Shown one piece after another: positions 8,596-17,179 of a stretch of 64,000 nt of DNA. Every line of letters begins with the position of its first letter. Position 1 is the first letter of the stretch. A model generated the notes under the pieces. The model saw only the letters and a list, made by a program, of their open reading frames with translations. It was not told the origin of the DNA and made no database searches. The stretch comes from Cellulomonas timonensis (GTDB lineage Bacteria; Actinomycetota; Actinomycetes; Actinomycetales; Cellulomonadaceae): the NCBI RefSeq assembly GCF_900046455.1, contig NZ_FCOT01000011.1:310001-374000 (forward strand), in the 5' to 3' direction. The translations under genes and the position numbers were made by a program.

Positions 8596-11500
8596 ATGTA
8601 CGAGCTCTCCCGGGTGCGCCTGCACTCCGTCGGACCCAAGGCCGCGCGCTACCAGGACGTCACCCTCGACCTGCGGGGAGTGGGCGCGCCGGTGACCGGC
8701 CCCGCCCAGCCGTCGTTCTTCGACGACGGCCGCGCGCCGCTGCGCCCGTCGCCCGCCTCGGTGCTCTTCGCCGAGAACGGCAACGGCAAGTCGGTGCTGA
8801 TCAAGCTGATCTTCTCGGTGATGCTGCCCGGCAAGCGCCAGGTCGTCGGCACCACCAACTCGCGGGCGCTCGAGAACTTCGTGCTCGCGGGCGACGTGTC
8901 GCATGTGGTCCTCGAGTGGCAGCACACCGTGACGGGCGAGGTCGTCGTCACGGGCAAGGTCGCCGCGTGGCGTGGGCACGCCGTCTCCTCCGATCCGACA
9001 CGCCTAGTCGAGACCTGGTACTCGTTCCGGCCCACCGCCACCCTGACCCTGGACACGCTGCCGTTCACGCAGGACGGCCGCCTGGTCGAGCTCGCGGGCT
9101 TCCGCGACCGGCTCAGCGAGGCGCATAAGGACGACGCGCGCCTGCAGCTCGTGTGGGAGCAGGTGCACGGCGTGTGGACCGAGCACCTCAACACCCTGGG
9201 CCTGGACTCCGAGCTGTTCGCCTACCAACGCACCATGAACGCCGGCGAGGGCGAGGCGGCTGACGCGTTCACGTTCAAGAGCGACGAGGCGTTCGTCGAC
9301 TGGCTGCTCACCTCGGTCACCGACGAGGAAGACCCGCGCGGCCTCGCGGACGTGCTTGAGGGGTACGCGGCGACGCTGTCGCAGCGGGACGCGCTCGCGG
9401 CGGAGCGGGACTTCATCTCCGGCGCCCTGGACCGCCTCACGCCGCTGGCCGGCGCCGCCGAGGCCGCCCGCGACGCCGCGACCGCCGACCAGCAGGCCGC
9501 CCGCACCGCCGGGCGGTTCGCCGCGAGCATCCGCGAGCGGCTCACGCAGGAGCGGTCCCGGGTGGGCGCCCTGCAGCAGGGCTTGGACGCGGCGCAGGAG
9601 CGTGAGCGCACCGCGGAGTCCGACCACCGCCGCCTGCGGGAGATCGTCGCGGAACTGCGCCGCCGCGTCGCGGGCATGCGCCTGGCGGATGCCGAGCGCA
9701 GCGCGCAGGCCCTCGACGCGTCACTCGACGAGGCCCGCTCGGTGGTCGAGGCCTGGCGTGTCACCGACGCGCTGCTGGCCCTGGGCGAGGCGCAGCAGAA
9801 GGCGGCGGCGTTGCGCGCCGTCGTCGGCGATCAGGAGAGCAAGGCAGCCCCGACACTCGCCGCCCGCGACCGTGCCGCCACCCGGCTGGTGCAGGGCCTG
9901 CTGGCCCGCGCGGCCGACGCCGACGCCCTCGTGGCGCAGGCCGACGCCCGCGCCCGTGATCTCAAGGCGCAGATCGACGCGGTCAGCGCCGAGGCCGACG
10001 GGCACGGCAAGGCCGCGGGCACGCACGGCGCCCGGGCCGTCGAGCTCGACGAGCGCATCCAGGCTGCCCAGGCCGCTGTCACGGCCGCTGTCGAGGAGGG
10101 CCTGGTCGCCGCCGACCAGGAGCCCGAGGCTGCCGCCCGCCAGGCCGAGCAGGCCGATCGCGCGCTCAGCGACCGCATGCGCCAGGCTGCCGACACGCAG
10201 CGTGAGGCGGCAGCCGACCGCGTGGAGACGGCCCGCGCCGCCCGCACCGCGGACCAGGCGCTCAGCGACGCCCGGCACGCCGCCACCGCCGCCGAGCAGG
10301 CGCACGCCGACGCCCAGGCCCGCACCCAGGCGCTCGCGGGCGAGGAGCGGCTTGCCGCCCTGCTGGGCGCCGACGAGGTCCGTCTGCCCCACGACGCCCC
10401 GGCGCTGCAGGAGCGGCTCGTGGCCGCCGTCGCCGCCGCCGACCAGGAGCGCATGCAGCTCCGCATGGACGACGCGGCCGATCGCAAGGTCCTCGACGCG
10501 CTCGGCACCGGCGGCCTGCTGCCGCCCTCCGCGGACGTCGCCGCCGTCAAGGACGCGCTCGAGCAGGCGGGCATCCCGTCCTACGCGGGCTGGGAGTACC
10601 TGTCCCAGCTCCCCGCGCACCAGCAGCCCCGGGTGCTGGCCACCTACCCGCACCTGGTCGACGGCGTGGTGCTGCACTCCCCGCAGCACCTCGACGAGGC
10701 CCGCCAGGTGCTCACGGACGCCCGCCTGCTGCCCCGCACCGTGGTGGCCGTCGGCACCACCGTCGCGCTCGCCGACCTCGACGCCCCTGCCCCCGCCGGC
10801 CTGGGCCTGATCGTCCCGCCGAACCCCGCGATGTACGACGACGACCTGGCCGAGGCCGAGCGTCAGCACCTCGAGGGCGTGCACGAGGAGCGGATGGGCC
10901 GGCTCGCGACACTGTCGGCGCAGATCGACGCCGACCGCGCCCTCGCTGGGCGGCTCGACCGGTGGCTCACCGCCTTCCCCGGGGAGCACCTCGCCGCGCT
11001 CGCCGACGCGCACGACGCGGCGGCCCGTGCGCTCGCCGACGCCCAGTCCCGGGCCGCCGCCGCCCAGGAGCGGCTCGACCAGGCCGAGGCCCGGACGCGC
11101 GAGCTCGCGGAGGCCCTCGACGCGTTGCGCGCCGAGCAGGACGTGGCCCGGGAGTTGACCGGGCGGCTGTCGATGCTGGCCCGCGACGTCGCGCACGTGA
11201 CCGCCTCGACCCGCACCCCCGCGGCCGCCCACGAGGATGCCGCCCGCGCCGAGGCCGCCGCCACGGACGCCCGCCGACGGGTCGCCGCGCTGCGCGAGCA
11301 GCTCGAGCAGACCCTCGGCGACAGGCACGCGCAGGCCCGCAACGCGGACGACGCCCGCGCCGAGATCTCCGGCGTGACCGGCGGCGGCTCCGCCGTGGAC
11401 GCCGCCGCCGACACCGAGTCCGACACCACGCCCCAGGACGTGCCGACCCTGCGCGCCGCCTACCGCGCGGCCGTCGACGCGTACGCCAAGGTGGAGGTCG

Positions 11501-13035
11501 GCGCCGATCTGCGCGTCGACCTGGAGCGGGCCGAGGCGATCGAGTCCGACGCGCGCGCCGCCGTCGAGCGCCTCCAGCCCTCGGTGCGCGCCGCGGCCTC
11601 GGCGCTGCTCGCGACACCTGATGGCGGTGACGCCCCCGCCCGCGCGGCGGCCGCCCGTCGGGCAGCGGAGCGGGTCCGCGAGCTCGAGCTGCGCACCCGC
11701 GACGCCGCCGAGCAGATCGGCGCCCTGCGCGAGGACCACCGCCGCCACCCGCGGCACGACCGGCCCCTCGAGCCCTACGGCGCCCCCGAGGACGTCGAGC
11801 ACGGCTCCGGCCTGATCGAGCGCGCCACCGCCGACGAGGTCGCCGCCGCCGAGCGTCACGAGGACGCACGCCGTCAGCTCCGGGAGTCCGTCGACCAGGT
11901 CGCCGAGGTGCAGAAGGACGTCGACGTGTACGGCGTGCTCGCCGAGCGGGTCGCCGACCTGCGGCTCGACCCGGCGGATGACGACGTCGAGCCGTTCGCC
12001 GGTGACCAGCACCTGGCCCGGGAGCGTTGCGAGCAGGTGCTCCGCACCGCCGCCGCCTCGCGGACCCGGCTCGCCGAGGCGACCGCCGAGCTGCGGGACG
12101 CGTCCAAGGCGCTGAGCCGCTACGCCGCGAGCCCGCAGTTCGACGCCGTGGAGAGCCTGGTGCAGCGCCAGATCCGCGACGTGGACCTGGACGAGCTGCC
12201 CGGCCACGCCGCCGAGTGGGAGGCCGCCCTGCGCCCCCGGCTGCGCACGCTGCGCGACGACCTGGCGCAGATCGACCGGCACCGCACCCAGCTCACCGCC
12301 CGCCTGCGCGGGCTCGTCGAGGTGGCCCTCACCACGCTGCGCAGCGCCGAGAAGGTCTCCGTGCTGCCCGACACCCTGGGCGACTGGGGCGGCCAGAAGT
12401 TCCTCCGCATCCGCTTCGCGGACCCTGACCCCACGCTGCTCGACGAGCAGCTCGCGCAGGTCATCGACGTGGCTGCCTCCCGGGGTGACAAGCCGCGCAA
12501 GCGCGACGGCATGAGCCTGCTGTTGCAGGGCGTGCACGCGGCGCTGCCGCAGGGCGTCAAGGTGGAGATGCTCAAGCCCGACTCGTCGCTGCGCACCGAG
12601 CGGGTGCGGATCGCCGACGTGGCGCACGTGTACTCGGGCGGCCAGCTGCTGACCTCCGCGATCGTCCTGTACTGCACCATGGCGGCGCTGCGGGCGAACG
12701 ACCGCGGCATCTCCGGGCGCCGCCACGCGGGCGTGCTGTTCCTCGACAACCCCATCGGGCGCGCCTCGGCCGGCTACTTGCTGGACCTGCAGCTCGGGGT
12801 GGCCGCGGCGCTCGGCGTGCAGCTCGTGTACACGACGGGCCTGTTCGACACGAACGCCCTCTCGGTGTTCCCGCTGATCGTGCGCCTGCGCAACGACCGC
12901 GACCTGCGCACGGGCATGCGCTACCTGATCGTGGAGGACGAGATCCGCGCCCAGCTCGACGCCCTCGGCGAGGACGACGGCACTGGCCGGCTCACCAGCA
13001 CCCGCATCTACCGCAAGGCCGTGGCAGCGGGCTGA
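8596..13035 (+). CDS. SMC/MukB-like ATPase of Wadjet-like system (JetC-like)
   Basis: This 1479-residue SMC-type ATPase has its head split between the two ends. Walker A AENGNGKS lies at residues 59-66, the ABC signature YSGGQ at 1346-1350 and the Walker B segment GVLFLDNPIGRAS around 1384. Long Ala/Arg/Glu coiled coils (about 270-560 and 770-1240) flank a globular hinge-like region (about 590-730, including DALGTGGLLPPSADVAAVKDAL). The residue after the Walker B Asp (D1384) is Asn1385, where canonical SMC/ABC proteins have the catalytic Glu. It starts 12 bp after the MksE-like gene with GAGGTC upstream. Family members load on and reel in plasmid DNA; the nuclease partner JetD is not found nearby. 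Confidence 0.85.
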   Translation: MYELSRVRLHSVGPKAARYQDVTLDLRGVGAPVTGPAQPSFFDDGRAPLRPSPASVLFAENGNGKSVLIKLIFSVMLPGKRQVVGTTNSRALENFVLAGDVSHVVLEWQHTVTGEVVVTGKVAAWRGHAVSSDPTRLVETWYSFRPTATLTLDTLPFTQDGRLVELAGFRDRLSEAHKDDARLQLVWEQVHGVWTEHLNTLGLDSELFAYQRTMNAGEGEAADAFTFKSDEAFVDWLLTSVTDEEDPRGLADVLEGYAATLSQRDALAAERDFISGALDRLTPLAGAAEAARDAATADQQAARTAGRFAASIRERLTQERSRVGALQQGLDAAQERERTAESDHRRLREIVAELRRRVAGMRLADAERSAQALDASLDEARSVVEAWRVTDALLALGEAQQKAAALRAVVGDQESKAAPTLAARDRAATRLVQGLLARAADADALVAQADARARDLKAQIDAVSAEADGHGKAAGTHGARAVELDERIQAAQAAVTAAVEEGLVAADQEPEAAARQAEQADRALSDRMRQAADTQREAAADRVETARAARTADQALSDARHAATAAEQAHADAQARTQALAGEERLAALLGADEVRLPHDAPALQERLVAAVAAADQERMQLRMDDAADRKVLDALGTGGLLPPSADVAAVKDALEQAGIPSYAGWEYLSQLPAHQQPRVLATYPHLVDGVVLHSPQHLDEARQVLTDARLLPRTVVAVGTTVALADLDAPAPAGLGLIVPPNPAMYDDDLAEAERQHLEGVHEERMGRLATLSAQIDADRALAGRLDRWLTAFPGEHLAALADAHDAAARALADAQSRAAAAQERLDQAEARTRELAEALDALRAEQDVARELTGRLSMLARDVAHVTASTRTPAAAHEDAARAEAAATDARRRVAALREQLEQTLGDRHAQARNADDARAEISGVTGGGSAVDAAADTESDTTPQDVPTLRAAYRAAVDAYAKVEVGADLRVDLERAEAIESDARAAVERLQPSVRAAASALLATPDGGDAPARAAAARRAAERVRELELRTRDAAEQIGALREDHRRHPRHDRPLEPYGAPEDVEHGSGLIERATADEVAAAERHEDARRQLRESVDQVAEVQKDVDVYGVLAERVADLRLDPADDDVEPFAGDQHLARERCEQVLRTAAASRTRLAEATAELRDASKALSRYAASPQFDAVESLVQRQIRDVDLDELPGHAAEWEAALRPRLRTLRDDLAQIDRHRTQLTARLRGLVEVALTTLRSAEKVSVLPDTLGDWGGQKFLRIRFADPDPTLLDEQLAQVIDVAASRGDKPRKRDGMSLLLQGVHAALPQGVKVEMLKPDSSLRTERVRIADVAHVYSGGQLLTSAIVLYCTMAALRANDRGISGRRHAGVLFLDNPIGRASAGYLLDLQLGVAAALGVQLVYTTGLFDTNALSVFPLIVRLRNDRDLRTGMRYLIVEDEIRAQLDALGEDDGTGRLTSTRIYRKAVAAG

Positions 13036-13107
13036 CCGGGCAGGCGTCTGCTTCGCCGCCCGATCGCGCCATCGAGCGCTGGCTGTGCGTTGGTGATCGC
13101 CTGACTC

Positions 13108-13200
13108 GACTTTTTGAAGCGTGGCGAGGTGACTTTTTGTAGTCTGGAGATCCGACTTTCTGTAGCGTGGCCACGCTGACGTGCGGTAGCGTTCCGCGTT
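13108..13200 (+). repeat. 23-bp tandem repeats in ATPase promoter
   Basis: Three imperfect direct copies lie head to tail with an exact 23-bp period: 13108-13130, 13131-13153 and 13154-13176. All match GACTTtnTGnAGnnTGG. A fourth, decayed copy (GAC...GGTAGCGT) begins at 13178 and runs up to the GTG start at 13201. The TAGCGT at 13187-13192 lies 8 nt before GTG and could be a -10 for a leaderless mRNA. The array therefore looks like iterated operators overlapping the promoter of the DUF4143 ATPase. Confidence 0.7.
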
Positions 13201-14490
13201 GTGACCAGCATGTCGGCGAACACCGTCTACCGGCGCCGAGTCGTCGATGACGAGCTCGACGAGCTCTTCTCCGGCCTCTCGGCGATCAGCGTCGACGGGC
13301 CCAAGGGTGTGGGGAAGACCGCGACCGCCACCCGGCGAGCGCACACGATCCACCGTCTCGACGACCCCGCGACCCTCGAGGTCGTGCGGGCTGACGCGCG
13401 CAGCCTCATTCGCGGCGAGGAGCCGATCCTGATCGACGAGTGGCAGCGGTGGCAGCCGTCGTGGGACCTAGTGCGCCGCGCCGTCGACGACCGCCCGAAC
13501 CCCTGCAGGTTCCTGCTCACCGGGTCAGCGTCCCCACAGACCCCGACGACCCACTCCGGTGCTGGGCGCATCGTCACCGTACGGATGCGGCCCATGACCC
13601 TCGCTGAACGCGGGGTCGACGTCCCGACGGTCTCGCTCGCGCGGCTCCTCGACGGCACCGACCCCGTCCAGGGGGACACCCAGGTCGGGCTGCGGGAGTA
13701 CACCGCCGAGATCGTCCGCGGCGGTTTCCCCGGCATGCAGTCAGCCTCCCCGCGCGTGCAGCGCGGTCAGCTCGCCGGGTACGTCGGCCGGATCGTCGAT
13801 CGGGACTTCGATGAGGCCGGCCAGAAGGTCCGCAACCCGCACGGGCTGCGCCGTTGGATGACCGCCTACGCCGCAGCCACCGGCACCACGACGTCGCTCG
13901 AGAAGATCCGCGACGCCGCCACCGCAGGTGACGGGAATGCGCCGGCGCGGTCCACGGTCCAGGGTTACCGCGAGGTGCTGGAGAGGATCTGGATCGCGGA
14001 CCCGCTCCCGGGGTACGTGCCGACCATGTCACGGCTGAACCGGCTGACCACGTCTCCCAAGTGGTACCTGGCCGATCCTGCCCTCGCTGTCTCCCTGCTC
14101 AATGTGTCCTCCGACAAGCTCCTCGCAGGCGGTGAGGGCGACATCGTCGTTCCTCGCGATGGCACCCTGCTCGGGGCGCTCTTCGAGTCACTCGTCGCAC
14201 TCGACGTCCGCGTGTACGCACAATCAGCTGAGGCAGAGGTTGCGCACCTGCGCACGAAGACCGGTGACCGCGAGGTCGACTTCCTGGTCGAAGGGCGCGA
14301 CGGGCGAACCGTGGCGATCGAGGTCAAGCTCGCGGAGAGCCCTGACTCTCATGACGTGCGGCACCTGTTGTGGCTGAAGGATCGGCTCGGAGACAGCCTG
14401 GTCGACATGGTCGTCCTGACCACCGGCAAGCACGCGTACCGGCGCAAGGATGGCGTCGCTGTCGTCCCCCTCGCGCTCCTCGGGCCGTAG
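13201..14490 (+). CDS. AAA ATPase with DUF4143/PD-(D/E)XK-like C-terminus
   Basis: This protein has 429 residues. The N-terminal P-loop domain carries Walker A GPKGVGKT (33-40) and a Walker B-like LIDEWQRW, and is followed by the DUF4143-type winged-helix region (QGYREVLERIWIADPLPGY). The C-terminus has the nuclease-fold signature D360 (REVDFLVEG) and E374-x-K376 (AIEVKLAES), intact in pattern. GTG 13201 abuts the repeat array; ATG 13210 is the alternative start. Proteins of this class are widespread, poorly understood ATPases often near mobile or defence genes. Here it sits exactly where jetD would be expected, but it has its own promoter and is not a JetD homologue. Confidence 0.85.
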   Translation: MTSMSANTVYRRRVVDDELDELFSGLSAISVDGPKGVGKTATATRRAHTIHRLDDPATLEVVRADARSLIRGEEPILIDEWQRWQPSWDLVRRAVDDRPNPCRFLLTGSASPQTPTTHSGAGRIVTVRMRPMTLAERGVDVPTVSLARLLDGTDPVQGDTQVGLREYTAEIVRGGFPGMQSASPRVQRGQLAGYVGRIVDRDFDEAGQKVRNPHGLRRWMTAYAAATGTTTSLEKIRDAATAGDGNAPARSTVQGYREVLERIWIADPLPGYVPTMSRLNRLTTSPKWYLADPALAVSLLNVSSDKLLAGGEGDIVVPRDGTLLGALFESLVALDVRVYAQSAEAEVAHLRTKTGDREVDFLVEGRDGRTVAIEVKLAESPDSHDVRHLLWLKDRLGDSLVDMVVLTTGKHAYRRKDGVAVVPLALLGP

Positions 14491-14500
14491 GCCACACGCG

Positions 14501-14645
14501 CGAGCAGCTCGCGCAGGTCATCGACGCGGCGGCCTCCCGAGGCGACAAGCCGCGCAAGCGCGACGGCATGAGCCTGCTGCTGAAGGGCGTCAAGGTGGAG
14601 ATGCCCAAGCCCGACTCGTCGCTGTGCACCGAGCGGGTGCGGATC
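14501..14645 (+). pseudogene. truncated duplicate of an internal jetC segment
   Basis: This 145-nt stretch begins 10 nt after the ATPase stop and aligns to jetC 12444-12612 (residues about 1283-1339) with 8 substitutions and a single in-frame 24-nt deletion. The deletion lies between two copies of CAGGGCGT (12526 and 12550 in jetC). The frame is still open (EQLAQVIDAAASRGDKPRKRDG). No start, no Walker A and no C-terminal signature or Walker B remain, so it cannot be functional alone. It marks past recombination of a jetC-like gene around the ATPase gene. Confidence 0.85.
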
Positions 14646-14653
14646 CGGCCGGG

Positions 14654-15253
14654 TCAGGCGGTGTCGGAGGACTGCAGCACGTACACCACGCGATCCTGAT
14701 CCGGGTCGTAGCGGGCTGCGAGCACGCCCGCCTCGTCGGAGACGGACTCGGCGCCCACCACGCTCAGGCGCGTCTCGCGTCCGAGCGAGACCTCGAGCGC
14801 GTCGAGGTCCACGGGCGCCGCGCCCTCGAGGGTGACGTCGGTGTGCAGGCGGTGGATCACTTCGGTGTCCCGGTCCACGACGGCTCGTTCGAGCACCTGC
14901 GTCGCACGCGTCCCCAGGGGGCTGCCGCGACGATCGTGCACGATGCCGGTGGCGGCGGTGGCCGCCCGCGAGACGCGGATGTTGAAGGTGATCTCGCTGA
15001 CGTTGTCGGCCCATCGGGCGTTGGAGGACCCGTACCGGTGCGACCCCCACTGGTCGGGCGGGATCGCCTCGGTGATCCAGGCGTCCACCTCGGGCCGGAT
15101 GAGGTTGTCCCGCGCGGGGAGCTCGGCCCGGAAGGCCGAGACCGCGATGGTCGCGACGACGTCGGTCGGCAGGAAGCGCACGGTCGTCGACTTGTAGTAG
15201 TTGTCGGAGTCGGTGACCCCGGCGAGCCATACGGTCCACAGCACACGCGACAT
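14654..15253 (-). CDS. protein of unknown function
   Basis: This 199-residue cytosolic-looking protein is not recognised. It has no signal peptide and no long membrane segment. It is rich in beta-type patches (SEITFNIRVSRAATAATGIVHD; RLSVVGAESVSDEAGVLAARYDPDQDRVVYVLQ). ATG 15253 is preferred because a G-rich GGGGGG ribosome site precedes it by 5 nt; an in-frame GTG at 15277 would add 8 residues. Its 3' end lies 8 bp from the jetC remnant, so it may mark the border of the rearranged segment. Confidence 0.55.
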   Translation of the reverse strand: MSRVLWTVWLAGVTDSDNYYKSTTVRFLPTDVVATIAVSAFRAELPARDNLIRPEVDAWITEAIPPDQWGSHRYGSSNARWADNVSEITFNIRVSRAATAATGIVHDRRGSPLGTRATQVLERAVVDRDTEVIHRLHTDVTLEGAAPVDLDALEVSLGRETRLSVVGAESVSDEAGVLAARYDPDQDRVVYVLQSSDTA

Positions 15254-15347
15254 CGGTGCCCCCCACGAGCCGATCACGCGACGAGTCGAACGTCAGGCCA
15301 GGTCTAGCAGAGCGCCTGAGGGCCCGCATGCGGAGCATGCCGGCGTC

Positions 15348-15971
15348 TCAAGGGCGGCTGGCGGACTCCAGGTGCAGCAGCGTCCGCTTGGCGTCCGTGC
15401 CACCGGCGTAGTTGCCGAACGTCCCGTCGGAGCGCACCACGCGGTGGCACGGCACGACGATCGGCAGCGGGTTGAGGGCGCACGCGGTGCCGGCCGCCCG
15501 GACGGCTTTGGGGTTGCCCGCGGCGGTCGCCACTTGGGTGTACGACTCGGTGTGCCCGTAGCCGATGCGCGGCAGGTGTTCGACGACGATGCGGCGGAAC
15601 CCGGAGGTCAGCCGCAGGTCGAGCGGGAGGTCGAAGTCGCGGCGGTGGCCGGCTAGGTACTCGTCGATCTCCCGGGCGGCGCGGTCGAGCCGCTGCGGGG
15701 CGCGCAGCACGCGGGGGCTGATCCGCCGGGCCAGGTCGTCGAGCACCAGGTCGTGGTCCTGGACCCCGAACGCGACCCGCACCAGGCCAACGTCCGTCGC
15801 GGCGAGCAACAGGGGTCCGACCGCGGTGTCGAGGGTGCGGTACGCGACGTCGAGCGAGCCCGCGTCCTGTGCGTCGTCGGCCAGCCGCTCACGCAGCCGC
15901 TCGAGCGTGGCGGGGGCGTCCTGGAGCAGACGCGCGGGCAGTGCGCCGGCTCCGTCGAGGGGCGTGTTCAT
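15348..15971 (-). CDS. ogt: methylated-DNA-protein cysteine methyltransferase
   Basis: This 207-residue suicide repair enzyme transfers the O6-alkyl group from guanine to its active-site cysteine. The catalytic PCHRVV motif (Cys175) is present, preceded by the AVRAAGTACALNP helix and followed by GNYAGGTDAKRTLLHLE, the usual end of the domain. Its ATG overlaps the stop of the ECF sigma gene upstream (TGATG-type coupling), an arrangement that places alkylation repair under the same transcript as a sigma factor. Confidence 0.93.
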   Translation of the reverse strand: MNTPLDGAGALPARLLQDAPATLERLRERLADDAQDAGSLDVAYRTLDTAVGPLLLAATDVGLVRVAFGVQDHDLVLDDLARRISPRVLRAPQRLDRAAREIDEYLAGHRRDFDLPLDLRLTSGFRRIVVEHLPRIGYGHTESYTQVATAAGNPKAVRAAGTACALNPLPIVVPCHRVVRSDGTFGNYAGGTDAKRTLLHLESASRP

Positions 15972-16474
15972 CGGTCCGCTCCATCCTGCGTGGGCTGCGG
16001 GGAGGGGGCCCTGAGCTTCTTGATGCCGTCATGCGCGGCGCGTCTCGCCGCATCGGCGCTGCCGCCGATCAGCGCGGCGACCTCCGCGAACGGCAGCCCG
16101 CCGAGGTAGTGGTAGGCGACGCACAGCCGTTGCCGGTCGGGTAGCTCCCGCACGGCCCGCCAGACGTCGGCGTCCGCGGCGGGCGCCGCGCCCCACGTCC
16201 CCTCGGGTGCTGCTCGCTCGGGCGCCGCTGCCACCGGAACCGGCAGGCGGGCCCGTCGCCGCGTGACGTCGATCGCCTTGCGGTGCGCGATCGTCACCAA
16301 CCACGCCTCGACGTTCGCGTCGGCCGGCAGGTCCGGGTACGCCTGCAACGCGGCCAGGAACGTCTCGGACCAGGCGTCCTCGGCGTCCACAGGTCCGAGG
16401 ACGGCACGGCACACGCGCAGGACGCGGGCGCCGTGAGCGGCGACGACGCGTTCGAAGGGCTCGTGGGTGTTCAT
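15968..16474 (-). CDS. ECF-type RNA polymerase sigma factor
   Basis: This protein has 168 residues. Region 2 is visible as EAWSETFLAALQAYPDLPADANVEAWLVTIAHRKAIDVTRRR. Region 4 is ELPDRQRLCVAYHYLGGLPFAEVAALIGGSADAARRAAHDGIKKLR, a helix-turn-helix typical of sigma-70 family ECF factors. The start MNTHEPFERVV (ATG 16474) is chosen because it aligns with the usual N-terminus; a longer frame begins 14 codons earlier. It is coupled to ogt, suggesting the pair forms a small stress or repair unit. No anti-sigma gene is adjacent. Confidence 0.88.
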   Translation of the reverse strand: MNTHEPFERVVAAHGARVLRVCRAVLGPVDAEDAWSETFLAALQAYPDLPADANVEAWLVTIAHRKAIDVTRRRARLPVPVAAAPERAAPEGTWGAAPAADADVWRAVRELPDRQRLCVAYHYLGGLPFAEVAALIGGSADAARRAAHDGIKKLRAPSPQPTQDGADR

Positions 16475-16537
16475 CACCGAGTAGACGCCTGGGGTGGGGA
16501 GGACGTGAGATCCCATCTTCCCCGAGTGCTCACCGGC

Positions 16538-17179
16538 TCAGCGACCGCCGCGCTGCCCGGTGTCCTCCCGGCCGTCGGACGTGTGCCCGCGCCCGCCAGT
16601 CTCGGCGCCCCGAGGGCCTGCCACCTTGTCACCGCCCGCCCGTGCGGCGCGCTGCGCCGGGTGGGGGTCGACCATCTGCCCGCGTGTGGAGTCCTGGCTG
16701 CGGTCGGGGGAGGCGCCGTGCGCGTGTTCCCCACGGTCGTGCACGGCCTCCTTCTGGTGGCCCCTGGGGCCCTTGTCGCCGCGTGGCGCGTCCCGCTCCG
16801 CGCCCCGGTCGTCCGTGGACTCGGCAGCGGGCGCCGGGATCGGCGCCGGTTCCGGGTTTGCTACGGGTGTTGCGACGGGGTCGATGTCGGCGTCCGTCGC
16901 GGCGACCGGGGCGAGGGCCGGGGCGGCTTCGGCCGCAGTGGCGGTGACCGGATCGAGCGGTGGCGCCACGTGGAGTTCGCCGATCGGCGCCCAGGGCGTG
17001 GCAGGGCGCCCTGGGGCGGCGAGCGCGTCGGCGAGGACGAGCCGGCCGGCGATGGTGACCGGCTTGAGGGCGGACCCCGACGCGAAAGGCTTCTCGAGCC
17101 CTCCGGCTTGGGCCATCCCTGTCAGTCCCAGGCTCAGCGACGCGGCGGCGCCCACGAGGATCCAGCCGCGGCTCTTCAT
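16538..17179 (-). CDS. secreted Ala/Pro-rich protein of unknown function
   Basis: This 213-residue protein has an N-terminal signal peptide (KSRGWILVGAAASLSLGLTG, cleavage near AQAGG). The rest is low complexity: an Ala/Pro/Val-rich segment (residues 75-120), then a charged, disordered Arg/Asp/Gly/His-rich tail with no domain. A GGGGAC ribosome site lies 5 nt before ATG 17179. It precedes the sigma-factor gene on the same strand by about 60 bp. The surface location is supported; function is not recognised. Confidence 0.6.
   Translation of the reverse strand: MKSRGWILVGAAASLSLGLTGMAQAGGLEKPFASGSALKPVTIAGRLVLADALAAPGRPATPWAPIGELHVAPPLDPVTATAAEAAPALAPVAATDADIDPVATPVANPEPAPIPAPAAESTDDRGAERDAPRGDKGPRGHQKEAVHDRGEHAHGASPDRSQDSTRGQMVDPHPAQRAARAGGDKVAGPRGAETGGRGHTSDGREDTGQRGGR

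Noticed and set aside
9721-13353. A 1210-codon open frame antisense to jetC
   Set aside because: It mirrors the GC-biased codon pattern of jetC, has no domain and no ribosome site; the sense frame has full SMC motifs.
13201-14490. DUF4143 ATPase as JetD
   Set aside because: It has a P-loop AAA domain and DUF4143 nuclease-like end, not the DUF3322/DUF2220 toprim-type architecture of JetD.
14370-14699. 109-codon frame covering the jetC remnant
   Set aside because: It joins out-of-frame ATPase sequence to the remnant by chance; no start signal.
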